From NCBI GenBank assembly GCA_030867875.1, contig JAOWCC010000577.1, positions 145,320,344 through 145,384,343 of the forward strand: a stretch of DNA of 64,000 nt, written 5' to 3'. Below, one piece after another: positions 21,234 through 32,667 of this stretch (its first letter is position 1; each line of letters begins with the position of its first letter). The notes under the pieces were generated by a model. It did not search any database, was not told where the DNA came from, and saw only the letters and a list, made by a program, of their open reading frames with translations. The position numbers and the translations under genes were made by a program. This DNA comes from Actinernus sp. WN-2022. Its lineage: Eukaryota; Cnidaria; Anthozoa; Actiniaria; Actinernidae.

Positions 21234-21780
21234 ATGCCCGATATTGAGTCTATGGTTGAAACACAGTCTATGGTTGTCATCCTCGGTCCACTTACAGAGA
21301 TTATAAACTGCTCTCTAGCCACTTCTACATTTCCCGATGCTTGGAAGGAGGCCGAAGTCATACCACTACTTAAAGAGGGGGACCATGAAGAGGCCTCTAA
21401 CAATCGACCACTTTCACTCCTTGTCACCGCTTCTAAAGTGTGTGAAAGAGTAGCACTCGAACAGTTCAGCTCGTATTTAACGAAGAACGGTCGTCTGTCG
21501 TCCCATCAAAGTGGAAACCGAAAGAACCATTCCACAGAAACACTAAACCTATTCGTCAGTGATAACATGTTACAGGCAATGGACAAGAAGATGATGTCAG
21601 CACTTATATTGTTGGACCTTTCCAAAGCGTTTGACAGCATTAGCCACCCAATCTTGTTGCACAAGTTAAGTTGTGTTGGAGCCTCTCCTGACGTTGTCAA
21701 GTGGTTTATAAGTTATCTGACCGGAAGAACACAGTCGGTCAGGATTGGATCACATCGCGTACAATTGCCCCTAAAATCAG
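21234..21780 (+). mobile_element. LINE reverse transcriptase fragment
   Basis: Reads EIINCSLATSTFPDAWKEA, ILLDLSKAFDSISHPILLHK and SVRIGSHRVQLPLKSG, the first half of a CR1/L2/jockey-type RT. It stops just before the expected GVPQG box. The downstream fragment at 22565 restarts slightly earlier in the domain (SLLPITHGVPQGA), so the two overlap in the domain by about 15 residues. They may be two separate insertions rather than one split ORF. Confidence 0.75.
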
Positions 21781-22564
21781 GTCATGACCGTGTGGAAGAC
21801 TGAGAACAAGCACACGACAACTCTATTGCTTTTTTCCGTTTTAGTAAACTGGTTTTGTCAACAAACTCAAATAAAATTTGTATATTTACTATTGAAACAG
21901 GGAAGGAACATTTTTCACGAGCGAGAGAAAACTATTTTATTTCCCGCCAGTCCTCGGAAGCGCTCTTTGGCTGAGTTTTACCGTGTTTTAACTCGAAACT
22001 AGGTACGAAGCAGCTCGGTTTCTGTAGTAACGGAGGCCTGGCTACTATATTTTCCAATATGGCTGACGAAGAAAGCCTTCTGGCAAGAGAAACACGCTCG
22101 CGAACTTGGGCAATTTGGGGTGCTTATACAGTTCTGTCTCATACAAACGGCCCCTACAGCGACCCCAAAAAATCGCATGATACGTTTAATTTATTGGCAA
22201 ACAAATACAAGTCTCTTGAATGGCTTTAGAAGTACATCAGATTTCCGATGTTAAGTATTTTATTGTGGACCTTCGTAAAGCACAACAAGCTGGTTTTCTT
22301 CGCGACGGACTCATTTCCATACAAGACGCGGCCATTGCGGGGCTGTATTCATGGAAAGAAAATCGCTAGATAGACCTACAGTACAGAGGTAAGGATTAAA
22401 TTAAGTTGTGTTATTGTCGTAATGATTTTATTTTCCGATGTTAAGTTTTCTTCGATACGTGCTGTTATCTTGCCATACGTTTATGAAAGTACGGCTGCAC
22501 GCGTGTTTACTGTAAAATTTCGGAGTTAATGAGCTTGAAACTTGAAATTTGACGCCAAGATAGT
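21781..22564. other. Insert between two LINE fragments; small unrecognised ORF
   Basis: About 780 bases with no inverted repeats found. A 56-codon ORF at 22059-22229 starts MADEESLLARETRSRTWA in a good ATG context (CAATATGG) and ends at TAG. I do not recognise it; it could be a stranded exon of another element. Confidence 0.3.
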
Positions 22565-23755
22565 ATGCAAATTAGAAAACACACCGGAAATGACCTCCAA
22601 TTTTACGCGATGTCCACAGTGTCTTCTCTACTCCCCATCACTCATGGCGTTCCACAGGGAGCAATCCTTTCGCCTCTACTCTTTTGCATATATTTGAATG
22701 ATCTCTCGTCAGCGCCTGACACTTGTCACATCGAATCCTATGTAGACGATTCTAAGGTATTCATGTCATTTCCCATAAAAGACATGGACGTAGCCAAGCA
22801 AAACCTTGAAGAGGATCTTCAGCGCGTCGCAAGGTGGTGTACAGATAATCAATTATTGATCAATCCAGAGAAGACGAAATTCATCATATTAGGTACTCGA
22901 CAGCTACTCCAGAGACTTCCTACTGAAATGTCGTTGACATTTCTGGGTAAAACTATCAAACCTGTCTCATCAGCACGGGACTTGGGTGTCATTGTTGATT
23001 CCCATTTGACATATGACACTCATATAAGCAACTTAGTATCTTTTTGTATGGCCAAGTTATGCCAGATCAATCGCGTTAAGCATAGTTTTGACAACAAAAC
23101 GCTGTCGTTAATTGTTTCTGCTCTTGTAATGAGCAAACTTTTGTATTGTTCAACTGTTTGGTCTAATACATCCTTGACCAACGTTAACAAACTTCAAGCC
23201 GTACAGAACTTTGGATGTAAGATAGTTAATAACGGCAGGAAATTCGATCATGTAACGCCGTATCTGCGCCAGCTTAACTGGCTGCCCGTCAAGGATCAAC
23301 TCTTATTTAGAGAATCCGTTATGGCTTTCAAATGTATGAACAATCTAGCACCGCAATATCTCTGTAACAAGTTTATAAGACGCTCGGAGGTACACGATCG
23401 TTTCACACGCAATCGTGGGTCATTACAAATCCCACTTTTTAGGACTAAGAGCGGACAAAGATCATTTCAGTATAGAGCTACCATTATCTGGAATAATTTA
23501 GATGAAATTAAAATCTGAAGATAATAACGTCTCTGGGTAAATTTAAGAAAGAGCTAAAAAGGGCAATGTTGGAATTTTTTTAGCTATCTCAGTCTGATCG
23601 AAACACATCCCTATCATAGAATTTTAATTATAACAAGATTTTTATTTATTTATTTATTTATTTATACATTTAGATATTTTAAAATTATCTACTATTTTGT
23701 AATTGGATGTTGAAAAGCCCCTTGGGGAACATTTAATAAAGTTTATTATTATTAT
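22565..23755 (+). mobile_element. LINE (CR1/L2 group) RT C-terminal half and 3' UTR
   Basis: A 317-codon frame reads ITHGVPQGAILSPLL, YVDDSKVF (active site, V in place of A), ARDLGVIVDSHLTYD and LRQLNWLPVKDQLLFR, ending NNLDEIKI at 23518. The 3' UTR ends in AATAAAGTTTATTATTATTA, the same as the element at 1-316. This is the longest undamaged LINE stretch here, but it is 5'-truncated. Confidence 0.85.
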
Positions 23756-23756
23756 T

Positions 23757-25115
23757 AGAATAATCTGCATTCGGAGATACTTAGACGAATATCCTTCGTG
23801 GTGGAAACACGTACTCGATTTCTATTTAAATAAAGTCGGTAGAAAATTCTTATTTCACTGTACCTTTCAATATTCTAAGCTACCCCTCTCCTTGCCAAGA
23901 TTCTATATGGAATGTTTACAAACATGGTCTTCTTTGAACAACGGCGAACCTTCCACATTGGAGGAAATAGCAAATCAAGTTATCTGGAATAATAAATTTG
24001 TATCAATTGATAAAAAGTCGGTTTATAACTGAGCAAAGTTTGATTGACTGTGGGCTGCATAAAATTAGAGATTTTTATGACTGTGAAGGGATCATTAAAG
24101 TAACCAGACTACCTTTTGTATCTAACCTGTCACCTATCGACATATTTTTACTTAGGAGTCTTTTAAATGCAATACCACAAGAATGGCGAAAACTCATGAA
24201 AGGTATCCAACCCTCATGATGTTGGAAGAGGTTTTCAATCCAAACGTTTTTTATTTGCGAATGGTCGATGAAGTTTTTGCCATAAGTAAATGTAATTCAA
24301 GAAATATTTATAATAAAATAGCTTTAATGAAAGCGACTGAGCCAACAGCCATGGGCAAATACGAACGAACCTATAACACTGAAAATTTTACGTTGGATTG
24401 GAAAGCTATTTATTCACTGCCGTTCATATCTACACAGGATACTAAATTACGTGAGTTTCAATACAACATTTTTAATCAAATACTTTCAGTTATACGAACG
24501 AGCTTCTGTTTAAAATTGGGAAAACTGCCTCCCCTTTGTGTTTTTCTGTAATAATGAAAATGAAAGCATAGCACATCTTCTTGTTTATTGTGAAACAGTT
24601 AGAATTTTTTGGAACAGATTGTATAGTTGGCTAGAAAAACATCACATAACAAAAAACATCTTTGATGTCAAGGATATTCTTTATTGAATTATTGATTTAA
24701 AAGAAAATTATATCTTAGTTAATCACTTAATCCTAATCGCAAAATATTACATTTACAGTTTCAACTGAAAAAATCACCATTGTTGATTAAGGCTTTTCTA
24801 CTTAAAACTAAAATGAACTATGAAACTCAACGTTTCATTGCAAGAAAAAGGAATACTCTTGAAATTCACTTCAATAAATGGGGACCTCTTACTGCCTCAA
24901 AAAAGGAACCGTGGCTGCCACCTTAAACAAATGATATATCTGAAAAATATAATAAAAATTATAATGATAATAATTTATTACATGGATTCCTACTTGTATT
25001 TTGTTTTCTTCTGTTTATATTTATTCTTGTCTGTTAAATTGTAAAAAAATTGTAAACTGGAAAAAATGTATAATTTCAAATCATGTAATTTTTCTATGAG
25101 TAATAAAATACACAA
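23757..25115 (+). mobile_element. L1/Tx1-type LINE, C-terminal region
   Basis: Frames 23757-24032, 23998-24219 and 24183-24551 follow one another: WWKHVLDFYLNK, SLNNGEPSTLEEIANQVIWN, RSLLNAIPQEWRKLM and LDWKAIYSLPFIS..DTKLREFQ. After 24551 the reading continues with ENESIAHLLVYCETV and FWNRLY, a C-terminal zinc-knuckle-like region. At least three frameshifts and several stops are present. It ends near an AATAAAA signal at 25100. Confidence 0.75.
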
Positions 25116-25186
25116 ATATATTATAATATAACGATACGACCACACATTCCATTCACAACATGAGGCATTCGAACAACATTGAATTC

Positions 25187-26252
25187 TCAAAGCTGCGTAT
25201 CTAATGTTACGTCATGCGCCGTATTTATATTACCTCTGTGATTAGGACGTTCCGGTTTATCATTGGACGAACTCTTGCAGCAAAACAAAACCTTTCTCAC
25301 AATAATAATTATTGGTCTTTTAAATTTGGGGAGCTGAAAAGCGTAGAGAAAAGGATTCATGCAAGAGTTCACATGAATCAAAGTAAATGAAAATGTCCAG
25401 AAGTATATTAATATATTCAAATTTGCTCTACACTTGCCGCAGGTAAATACTAAAGTCCATGTTATCAAAAGCGGAATAAAGCAAACCTTAAAGGCAAGCT
25501 GTATGATAAGCATAGACTTTGCTAGTTTCCTCTCTCTCCTGATTACGAGTTTATGGATATGATTCGATTGCTCACCCGATTGCTGTTCTTTTAAAAACAG
25601 TTTACTGTACTTTCTAACGCGATGAATGATTAGAAAAAAACAATATGGTTATGATTGCTACGAAAACATTCAGATGCGCGAGAAAGACTAAAGTATATAT
25701 ATAAAAATAATCATGTACTGCAAATTGTATGCATCCGTAGATTAAACAGTATCCCCAAATAGCTGAAATAGCTATTAATGTTAGTTTTCGAGTTACTCGT
25801 GTGATGTATCTCAGTGGACAAGTAACAGCGATTCCTCGATCAACCACGAGTGCCAAAACATGGAATGCTGACAGAGAAATCAAAAAGCTGCCAACAACCG
25901 TAGATAATACTGCAACGGTATGATACGACATATCACGACCCACGCTTAATCTGAGGAACCGATAGCCTTGCAGAGGACTGTAAATAAGCCCCACTAGGAA
26001 GTCGGATGCAGCCATGCTTGTAATGAGTATGTTCGATGGTCTTGAACGCAGCTCCTTAAACGGATCTTTCCAAATTGCAGCGATGACGACTCCGTTGGCG
26101 ACAACAGTAACTGGCGCTATCAGCACAATTAGAATTCCACCAACGAGAGTAATGGTGTGGAAGTCACCTTTTAGAGTCTTTTGAATTGCCGTTATAACCT
26201 CTTCTTCTGATTTGTTCCAAACGTTGATATTGTCTCCAAAGATCGCCGCCAT
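25187..26252 (-). CDS. Class A (rhodopsin-like) GPCR, one-base frameshift
   Basis: A seven-helix receptor on the minus strand. The ATG at 26252 is chosen because both paralogues start MAAIxGD; an in-frame ATG 21 codons upstream lies in conserved promoter sequence. Landmarks are N in VVANGVVI (TM1), SMAASDFLVG (TM2), VDRG in place of DRY (TM3), RRERKLAKSMLI (before TM6) and NSCMNPFLY (TM7). The frame breaks at a run of seven A (25634-25640); removing one base gives exactly 354 codons, the length of both paralogues. It may be a fresh pseudogene or a homopolymer error. There is no TM3 cysteine, and a CxxC lies above TM6, as in the melanocortin/cannabinoid/adenosine-like group; ligand unknown. 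It lies head to head with the gene at 27532. Confidence 0.8.
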
Positions 26253-26460
26253 TTTGCATTTAGTTTCTTCACTGCTGGTAGTTCGCACGCCAACACCTCT
26301 TGGATATGTTGTCAAAGGATGTGCGATACCTCAGTAATACTTAACTGATCACACAGTATTTTTAAACCTGATAAAAGCAGGCCTTTTTCGGTTTGTCTTC
26401 ACTGAGTAGATTAGAGCTGATAGTTACAAGTAACAATTATCGAAGCACCAAAATAATTAC

Positions 26461-26468
26461 TGACGTCA
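26461..26468. promoter_or_regulatory. CRE palindrome TGACGTCA
   Basis: Perfect cAMP-response-element core about 210 bases upstream of the minus-strand GPCR start. The same site in the same flanking sequence is kept at 32795-32802 and 45433-45440. Use as a CREB site is inference. Confidence 0.45.
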
Positions 26469-27116
26469 TAGGTGGTGATGGATGAGCATGACGAGTTAAT
26501 CAGTTTGTTATTGAACTTGCTTGATCAAGTGCTGGTATAAATGCCCCAGAAATATTATAAATACGGCCATATTATAAACATCTTATACACCGAGCTTAGT
26601 TGGTATATACGGGAGAATCTTGACCTTCTTCATGTACAGACCTCAGTTAGTATTAGTACTTTCCTATACAGACCTCCTGCTCTGTTTATACTGAATCTAA
26701 ATACCGGCTAGTGCAGGTGCAAATAAGTAAACGATTAATAAATAAATCGTCAGCAGGTCCTGCGGCTATTTGAAGATTTTGTACTTGTACTTTAATTTAC
26801 TCTGAAAACAATTTTATGTATATTACCATCGATTAAGTCAAAAAACCAAAGTCCAGTTTAATTTTTTTAAGTGACAAGTTGTTTTAAGGTTAATAATTCA
26901 TGCATTATAGCATCAGTACGTGGCAATATATAAAGTCCTGAAACACCCAGAACGGCAACCTATCAATCACTCGTATGCATAAGCTTACATAAAAAAAAAT
27001 TTTGAACATTGTAACTGGGACATGGGTCCCCTTAGTAGCGAGATAATATTTCCCCATTGTATAGCAAACAATTAAATGCACGGTCGTGAATACAATGGCC
27101 TGGAAACGTAACTTAT

Positions 27117-27267
27117 GGACCCTTTGCACGTTACGTCTTAGCCGCCATGTTGGTGTACAGTTAACAATAGATTCTTCGTTAGCTTCTTTTGTTCTGTACA
27201 CCAACATGGCCGCCATGCCCTTTGTCTTTGAACTGATCTCTGGGGATTGAGTGCAAACCATCTATTC
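27117..27267. mobile_element. Foldback MITE in the GPCR promoter
   Basis: An insertion of about 150 bp relative to the paralogous sequence at 46660-46680. It contains a 20-base inverted pair (GCCGCCATGTTGGTGTACAG with its complement). The target duplication is unclear (TAT at most). Confidence 0.65.
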
Positions 27268-27531
27268 AATGGAGCGTTAATGAAGACTCAGGAGTTAGTG
27301 ATTGGCTGTGAATATGTATTAAACCTTCCGCTTGCATGCACCTGTGTTCATGAGTTATAAACAGGCAGTGACGCGGAGGTTACTGGATAAACATCGAGAT
27401 AGTAATGAAGAAGATCCCTTCTATCTAAAGAGCTTTACAAATCAATCTCTGTCGTAGTAAGGAAAAAACTCATCTCCAGCTGAAACTCCAGCGACAAACT
27501 TGTTACGTGCCCTAAAAACCCGGCCCTCGTA

Positions 27532-28596
27532 ATGGCGGCGATTTATGGTGATGGCGCTAATATTTGGAACAAATCCGGTCTTGACACAATGAAAGCATTA
27601 CAGCAAACTATACAGCGAAATACCACTGTCAGTTTGGTCATAGGAATCGTCATGGCAGTAATAGCCCCCATTATTGTCGTCACCAACGGAACCGTGATCA
27701 TTGCAATTTGGAAAGATCCGTTTAAGCAACTTCGTAAAAGACCATCGAATATTCTCATCACAAGCATGGCCTTCAGTGATTTACTGGTTGGACTTGTCTA
27801 CTGCCCATTGCAGGCATATATCTTAGTTACCTTGACAATGGGTTATGAAGCGATGAACTACATTGCAGCGGCATTTACATTTGCTGGTGGTTTCTTGGTA
27901 TTAGTGTCCGTTTTTCATATCATTGCATTAATGTTCGATCGGTGTATTGCTCTGGCTTGTCCACTGAGCTACCCCTCGCGAGTGACACGAAAACGTACGC
28001 TGGTTACTATTGCAGTTATCTGGTTCTACTCTTTAACTATTGGGTTTATACGGGTTCTATTTTTCCGATATTACTACATCACTTCTATTCTATACATCGC
28101 CCATATTAATGTTGCCGGCATTGCTTCAACGTTGTTAAGCTGTATAATCATATTTAGTGTAAAGAAGCACAATAAACAGCTTCTACAGAATCAGGAGTTG
28201 ACTCAGAGCGATAAGACAGCGAAGGCTTTAGGAAAACGGGAAAGAAAACTGGCTAAATCATTGTTGGTAATAATGTTGGCTTTTAAGATTTGTTTTTTGC
28301 CGTTTGTTATCTCCTCGACTTTAGTTATAGTATGTAGTCAATGTTACTCGAATTTGCATGTTTTGATGGTGTTTTACTGCATGTCGTATGTTTTAATCGG
28401 TGTTAACTCATGCGTTAATCCATTTCTTTATGCATTTCAACTTCCTAACTTTAAAAAGCCAATGCTAATGATATGTAAGAAAGTTTGGTGTTGCTTTAAA
28501 AGGCCTTCATCTGAAAGAGCTGTTAAGAATTCCAATTCGCTACCAAACGTCGACAGAAAAAGCAACGAAAATAAATCCGAGGACACTAAGCTTTGA
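27532..28596 (+). CDS. Class A GPCR, intact, 354 residues
   Basis: Single-exon receptor of 354 residues. The N-terminus has an N-glycosylation site (N30-T-T). Helices lie at about 33-60, 72-97, 107-137, 153-176, 183-211, 241-268 and 276-301. N52 (TM1), D83 (SMAFSDLLVG, TM2), W164 (TM4) and N296-P-F-L-Y300 (TM7) are the usual class A anchors. DRY is replaced by D136-R-C, and TM6 has CFLPF in place of CWxP. No cysteine sits at the top of TM3 and loop 2 is very short, so the standard disulfide is missing; C268 and C271 lie above TM6. These traits recall the melanocortin-type group; ligand unknown. A near-twin lies at 46932. Confidence 0.9.
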   Translation: MAAIYGDGANIWNKSGLDTMKALQQTIQRNTTVSLVIGIVMAVIAPIIVVTNGTVIIAIWKDPFKQLRKRPSNILITSMAFSDLLVGLVYCPLQAYILVTLTMGYEAMNYIAAAFTFAGGFLVLVSVFHIIALMFDRCIALACPLSYPSRVTRKRTLVTIAVIWFYSLTIGFIRVLFFRYYYITSILYIAHINVAGIASTLLSCIIIFSVKKHNKQLLQNQELTQSDKTAKALGKRERKLAKSLLVIMLAFKICFLPFVISSTLVIVCSQCYSNLHVLMVFYCMSYVLIGVNSCVNPFLYAFQLPNFKKPMLMICKKVWCCFKRPSSERAVKNSNSLPNVDRKSNENKSEDTKL

Positions 28597-29755
28597 AAGC
28601 CTTCTTAGAGTGTTGTTTGTCCTCGTTAATACTGCACTTAAACTGTCGTCGTAACATTCCAATCCAGTTTTAATGATGCGTAAAGTTTCATTGCAATCAT
28701 TTAAGTCTAATGCGGATTAACTAATCATAGAATAAGACAGTGCGTAATCATGTAAATAGTGTAAGTAATAGATACAGAATGAGTGGCTGTGCTTTATAGG
28801 AGTTTGTAAATCCGATAAAGTACGAACACGATTTCTGTATCTGACGTATCCAACGTCTAGATGTAGAGTAATGTTTTAAGGTATTTTGGCGATACGACTG
28901 ATTTTGGCCGAGAAAATCGAAGCAAAAGTTTATGTAAATCAGGACGAAATCAGTATCAGATTTACAGATCACTTATCGCTCAGCGATTTACTGTGTTTTC
29001 ACTTCATGAATTATTAATGAGTTTGATAAAAGCAAAATAAAACATACCATAAGAATAACCTGTCACCTGATTTGACAGGGGTTTCAAAATCACGCGGATT
29101 TAATTTGAAGTAATGTTTCATATACACTTAAAATCCTCCGTCGAATCCGGTGACGAGTACATTTGTACATGCTTAATATTTGTTTGTTGTTGGTTTTGTA
29201 ATGCTTGCATTGTGCAAACTAAAAAATAGGGAAGGGTTTGGAATTCAGCAAGAAAGAGCTGGGAGTGTAGGATGAACAACAAAATTATTTTCAAATTTCA
29301 TGCATTTGGAATTTTGAAGTTGAATGCTTGAAGGTTTTCCGCATTTATAGTTGCTTTCTTTGACTTAATTAAAAATATGTATGCGGTTGAAAAAGAGGAG
29401 TAATCTGGAATTTTGCACAGCAATCAAACGTCCATTGTTAATGAAAAGACAGAATGTTAACAATTATGCGATTGCTCTTGTGGGAGTACGTGTTTATAAC
29501 CTGGCGTGAAATGTTTAGTTCGGCGCTAAGTTTGCGTAACGGACATGCGCAGTGTGTGCAAAATCACGTCCCACATTGGTGAGACGGTCTGTTTCCATCA
29601 GGAGTTTTACCTTGAAATCTTTACCACCTAAAGAGGAAGTCAGCCTTCCAATCTTCAGTATATTTAATGGTACCTAAATGAGCGTGCGATTTTTCCCTTT
29701 AGTGATGCTCCGTTTGAGAGTAAGGGCTACAAGAATTTATAAACAGCCACAAAAA
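28597..29755. repeat. 3' part of GPCR duplication unit 1
   Basis: Homologous to 47997-48775. About 28960-29472 is missing from the other copy, and 48580-48720 is missing from this one. Near 29580 it contains a CACATTGGTGAGACGGTC block that also occurs near 18423 and 48437. Confidence 0.65.
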
Positions 29756-30072
29756 ACCCCAAAACATAAAAAAATAACGTCTTTTTTTTAACAAAAGAGG
29801 AAAGCATTTCTTTTGTTTTACTCCTGAAAACCTCGTTATCAAGCAGAATGTTTGAGGTCTCGAACGTTGCCATTAGCAGCATCCAGCACGCGCTGATTGC
29901 TGGTTAAGGGACATTTCCAAGGTGGAGCTCAATGGTCGATTGAAGTAGCCCAAAAATATTGTAAAAGTTTCATTGTTAAAACAGGCGCCCACAAATTTGT
30001 GACCCTCCCCAAATCGAAGCCCAAAAAATCTTAGCCCTCCCCCTCAACTCTCAGGTAAACAAACAAGAAACA
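29756..30072. other. No recognised feature
   Basis: Spacer between the GPCR unit and repeat block D; nothing recognised. Confidence 0.3.
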
Positions 30073-31671
30073 TCTCACGGCCGAGGTTTTGGTTCGAGAA
30101 ATTAAAGGCTTCCAACAATTCCCTTTATAGTTCTTTAATATAATGAGCAGACTGAAGTTTTGGGAATGTGGGTAAAGCTTTTAATTAGAGATAACCAACA
30201 GGCATTTCAGTTAATAATCTTTAATCCAACAACTACCAAGATGGACTCGTAATGGAAAGAACAGCAGATAAAGTTACATAGAGGCACACACATTGACATA
30301 GCTAGCTCCATCACAGGATGGACAGGATACAACTTATAATATGATACAAATATAAACATACATTTGAGACAATCATCTATTAGTACTCGGAACCTGCAGT
30401 ATAACAGAACAGCAAACTAAATTGTAAACGTGTGTTACATGAATAAGTAGTGTTTAAATTAAAAGGTCAACATACGAGAAAAACAAAAATATTAAATTAC
30501 ATATATACTAGGGGAGCAGAGAATGAAAGTCACCGCGCTACCGGCCACTCCTAAAGACTGCTAAATTCAGCTAATAATTCTTCCCTTTGGTTAATATTAC
30601 TAAGCGGATTTCAAATGAAAGTGTATTTCATCTTCAATCTCATGTGGCCCGAGTGAAAGCCAATATGGGCTCTTGTATTTGATAAAACGTTTGCAACTTA
30701 CATTTGGCTAGCGTTAGATTCCCAAAAACTCAATTCTGCGCCGATGTGGAACGGATAAAAACTCCAACAAATTACTTTGTGGTGATGACGTAACGATGAC
30801 ATCATCGGTCACGTGATTTTAAGTACATGCCCATATCTCCCTAATTTCTAATGCCAGCTGGCTCAAACCTAGACAGACATGGTAGTGGGTTGCTGTCAAT
30901 CAGTTAGTGGCGATGACGTAACGATGACGTCATCGATTATGTGATTTTAAGTACATGCCAATATCTCTTTCATTTCTAATGCCAGACAGTTCAAACTTGG
31001 ACAGGTATGGTATTATTTTCCCACGATTCACTTTGTGATGATGACGTAACGATGACGTCATTGGTCACGTGATTTTTAGTATATACCAAAATAGCTCACT
31101 GACTATCAACGAATTGCCCACCGTTTCCTTTGCCATTAATATGATGTTACTTAGGATGGGTCCAAGTCTCCAAGATCTAAAAAAAAACGATTATTATATA
31201 TGGGACACAACTTGTAAAATAAAATTATTGCAAAAAAAATCACACTGTTTATCATCCCACTGTTTATCGCGTACTAATGAGTATATTTATACAGTCGAAT
31301 AAATAATTATGCAACAACAAATTAAACCACACCACCCGCAAAGAAACAACACAATTTTGCATCTAGAATGTATTAAACACAATATTTCGTTACATACCTC
31401 TTTCATTCTAAAATCCAACGCCGCTCTAATTTCAGCAAAACGAAAGTCTGCTTTTAAAAGAATATTGAGGTCTCCCTTCAATTCCCAAATCTTCTTTGAC
31501 GCGACGACTCAAATCACATGCGAGGTAATAGAGCGTGGAAGGGGAAGTCGTCACGGTCTTCTTTGCATACTTCTACAATGAATCTTGCAAGCCAAAAATT
31601 AAACTCTTCTGGGGTTGACGTTCCAAACTCGGCAATTTGAGGGTATCTTCCCAAGGAAATATCGACAGCTT
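30073..31671. repeat. Segmental repeat block D, copy 1
   Basis: Bases 30073-30690 match 43918-44490, and 31310-31671 match 44545-45226; 31119-31640 also match 51155-51745. It starts CTCACGGCCGAGGTTTTGGT. No reliable ORF. Together with the promoter block it forms the repeated unit of the GPCR locus. Confidence 0.7.
30779..31090. repeat. About 125-bp tandem repeat with CRE-like palindromes
   Basis: Two and a half units, each with GATGACGTAACGATGACRTC followed by CACGTGATTTTAAGTACAT. Two of the three carry a perfect TGACGTCA. It is missing from the second copy of block D. Confidence 0.7.
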
Positions 31672-31771
31672 TCCGCCATTTTGCATTTAGTTTCTTCAGC
31701 TGGTAGTTCGCACGCCAACACCTCTTGCATAATTATGTTGTCAAAGGATGTGCGATACCTCAGTAATACTT
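31672..31771. repeat. GPCR promoter remnant (unit 2), first part
   Basis: CCGCCATTTTGCATTTAGTT onward copies the start codon (as CAT) and 5' flank of the minus-strand GPCR at 26250-26340. No receptor coding sequence follows; block D begins directly at the start codon. Confidence 0.75.
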
Positions 31772-32667
31772 CAAAAACTCATGAATAATTAATGAGCATT
31801 TTGTCCAATCAGATGAAGCAAATCAGTCACGTGCATGCTCCTTTATACCTGATAAAATCTCATCATTCTAAAAAGCCCGGGGAGGGCTTTGATTTCGGTA
31901 CCAGGGGAATATGGGGTACAAAGATATTACAAAAGAATGCAAATTAGGATGAAGACTTTATATCAAGAATACCAATGAACATGAAATTTTATATAAAGTT
32001 TCATCCTAATTAAGAATTCACTGATAAAGACCCAAAGATAGCAAAAAGTGCACGGAACATAAGGTACCTAGATAATAAATTTTGCACTAAATTTACTAAT
32101 ATCAGCAGACTACCGAGATATACACAGATAATATTTTTAAAATGAAGTTATCCAACTACCATTACTTGTTTACCGAGCCACTGTTTAGTTTAATTATTAA
32201 AACCAAACTCAAAGCCATAAAATAATAAAAACATGCATTAAACTTACATATTTTGTGCAGGAGCCAAAAATTTAGAGTCTGCCGTCATGTCAGTCACATC
32301 GCTTTCCAAGTCTTGAACTTTATCGAGGTAAACTACGACACCAAATACTTCAAGTGCAGGTTATTCTTGCATTGCGAAACGCCGCTTCAAACAACATAGT
32401 ATGGTAATTTCTTCATGTCCTTCCCTTGAGATATTCGTAATTGCCGGCGGTGATTACTCGAATATTTTGCATGGCGTTGTGAATACAAAGGTTCAATGGT
32501 TCATTAAGTAACCATTCCCTTGAGATGTGCGTCTTTCTTTCATTGCATTCTTAAAGCGTTTTTGAAGCCGTTTAAAACACTCACAGCACGTGTTTTATCA
32601 AGTCTAAAAATTCTCGGGCTTCGCCCTCGAATTTTTAAACTTGATAAAACACTGCTGTTCGTGTTTT
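31772..32667. mobile_element. Insertion of about 890 bp in the unit 2 promoter
   Basis: It splits the promoter sequence that is continuous at 26330 and 45315. The right part (32588-32660) folds as GTGTTTTATCAAGTCTAAAA / loop CTTCG / complement, with GGGCTTCGCCC at the tip. No ORF. The 3'-located hairpin could suit a non-autonomous Helitron, but no clear CTRR end was seen. Confidence 0.45.

Larger units (their letters stand above)
26253..27531. promoter_or_regulatory. Divergent intergenic region between two GPCR genes
   Basis: About 1.28 kb separate the opposed start codons. The first 350 bases next to the minus-strand gene are conserved at 31671-31771 plus 32668-32937 and at 45226-45570. The part next to the plus-strand gene is conserved at 46430-46931. 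It contains one perfect CRE palindrome. Bases 27117-27267 are an insertion missing from the other copy. Confidence 0.5.

Noticed and set aside
27543..27767. Antisense ORFs over the GPCR genes (also 46943-47167)
   Set aside because: Shadows of the strongly supported receptor frame.
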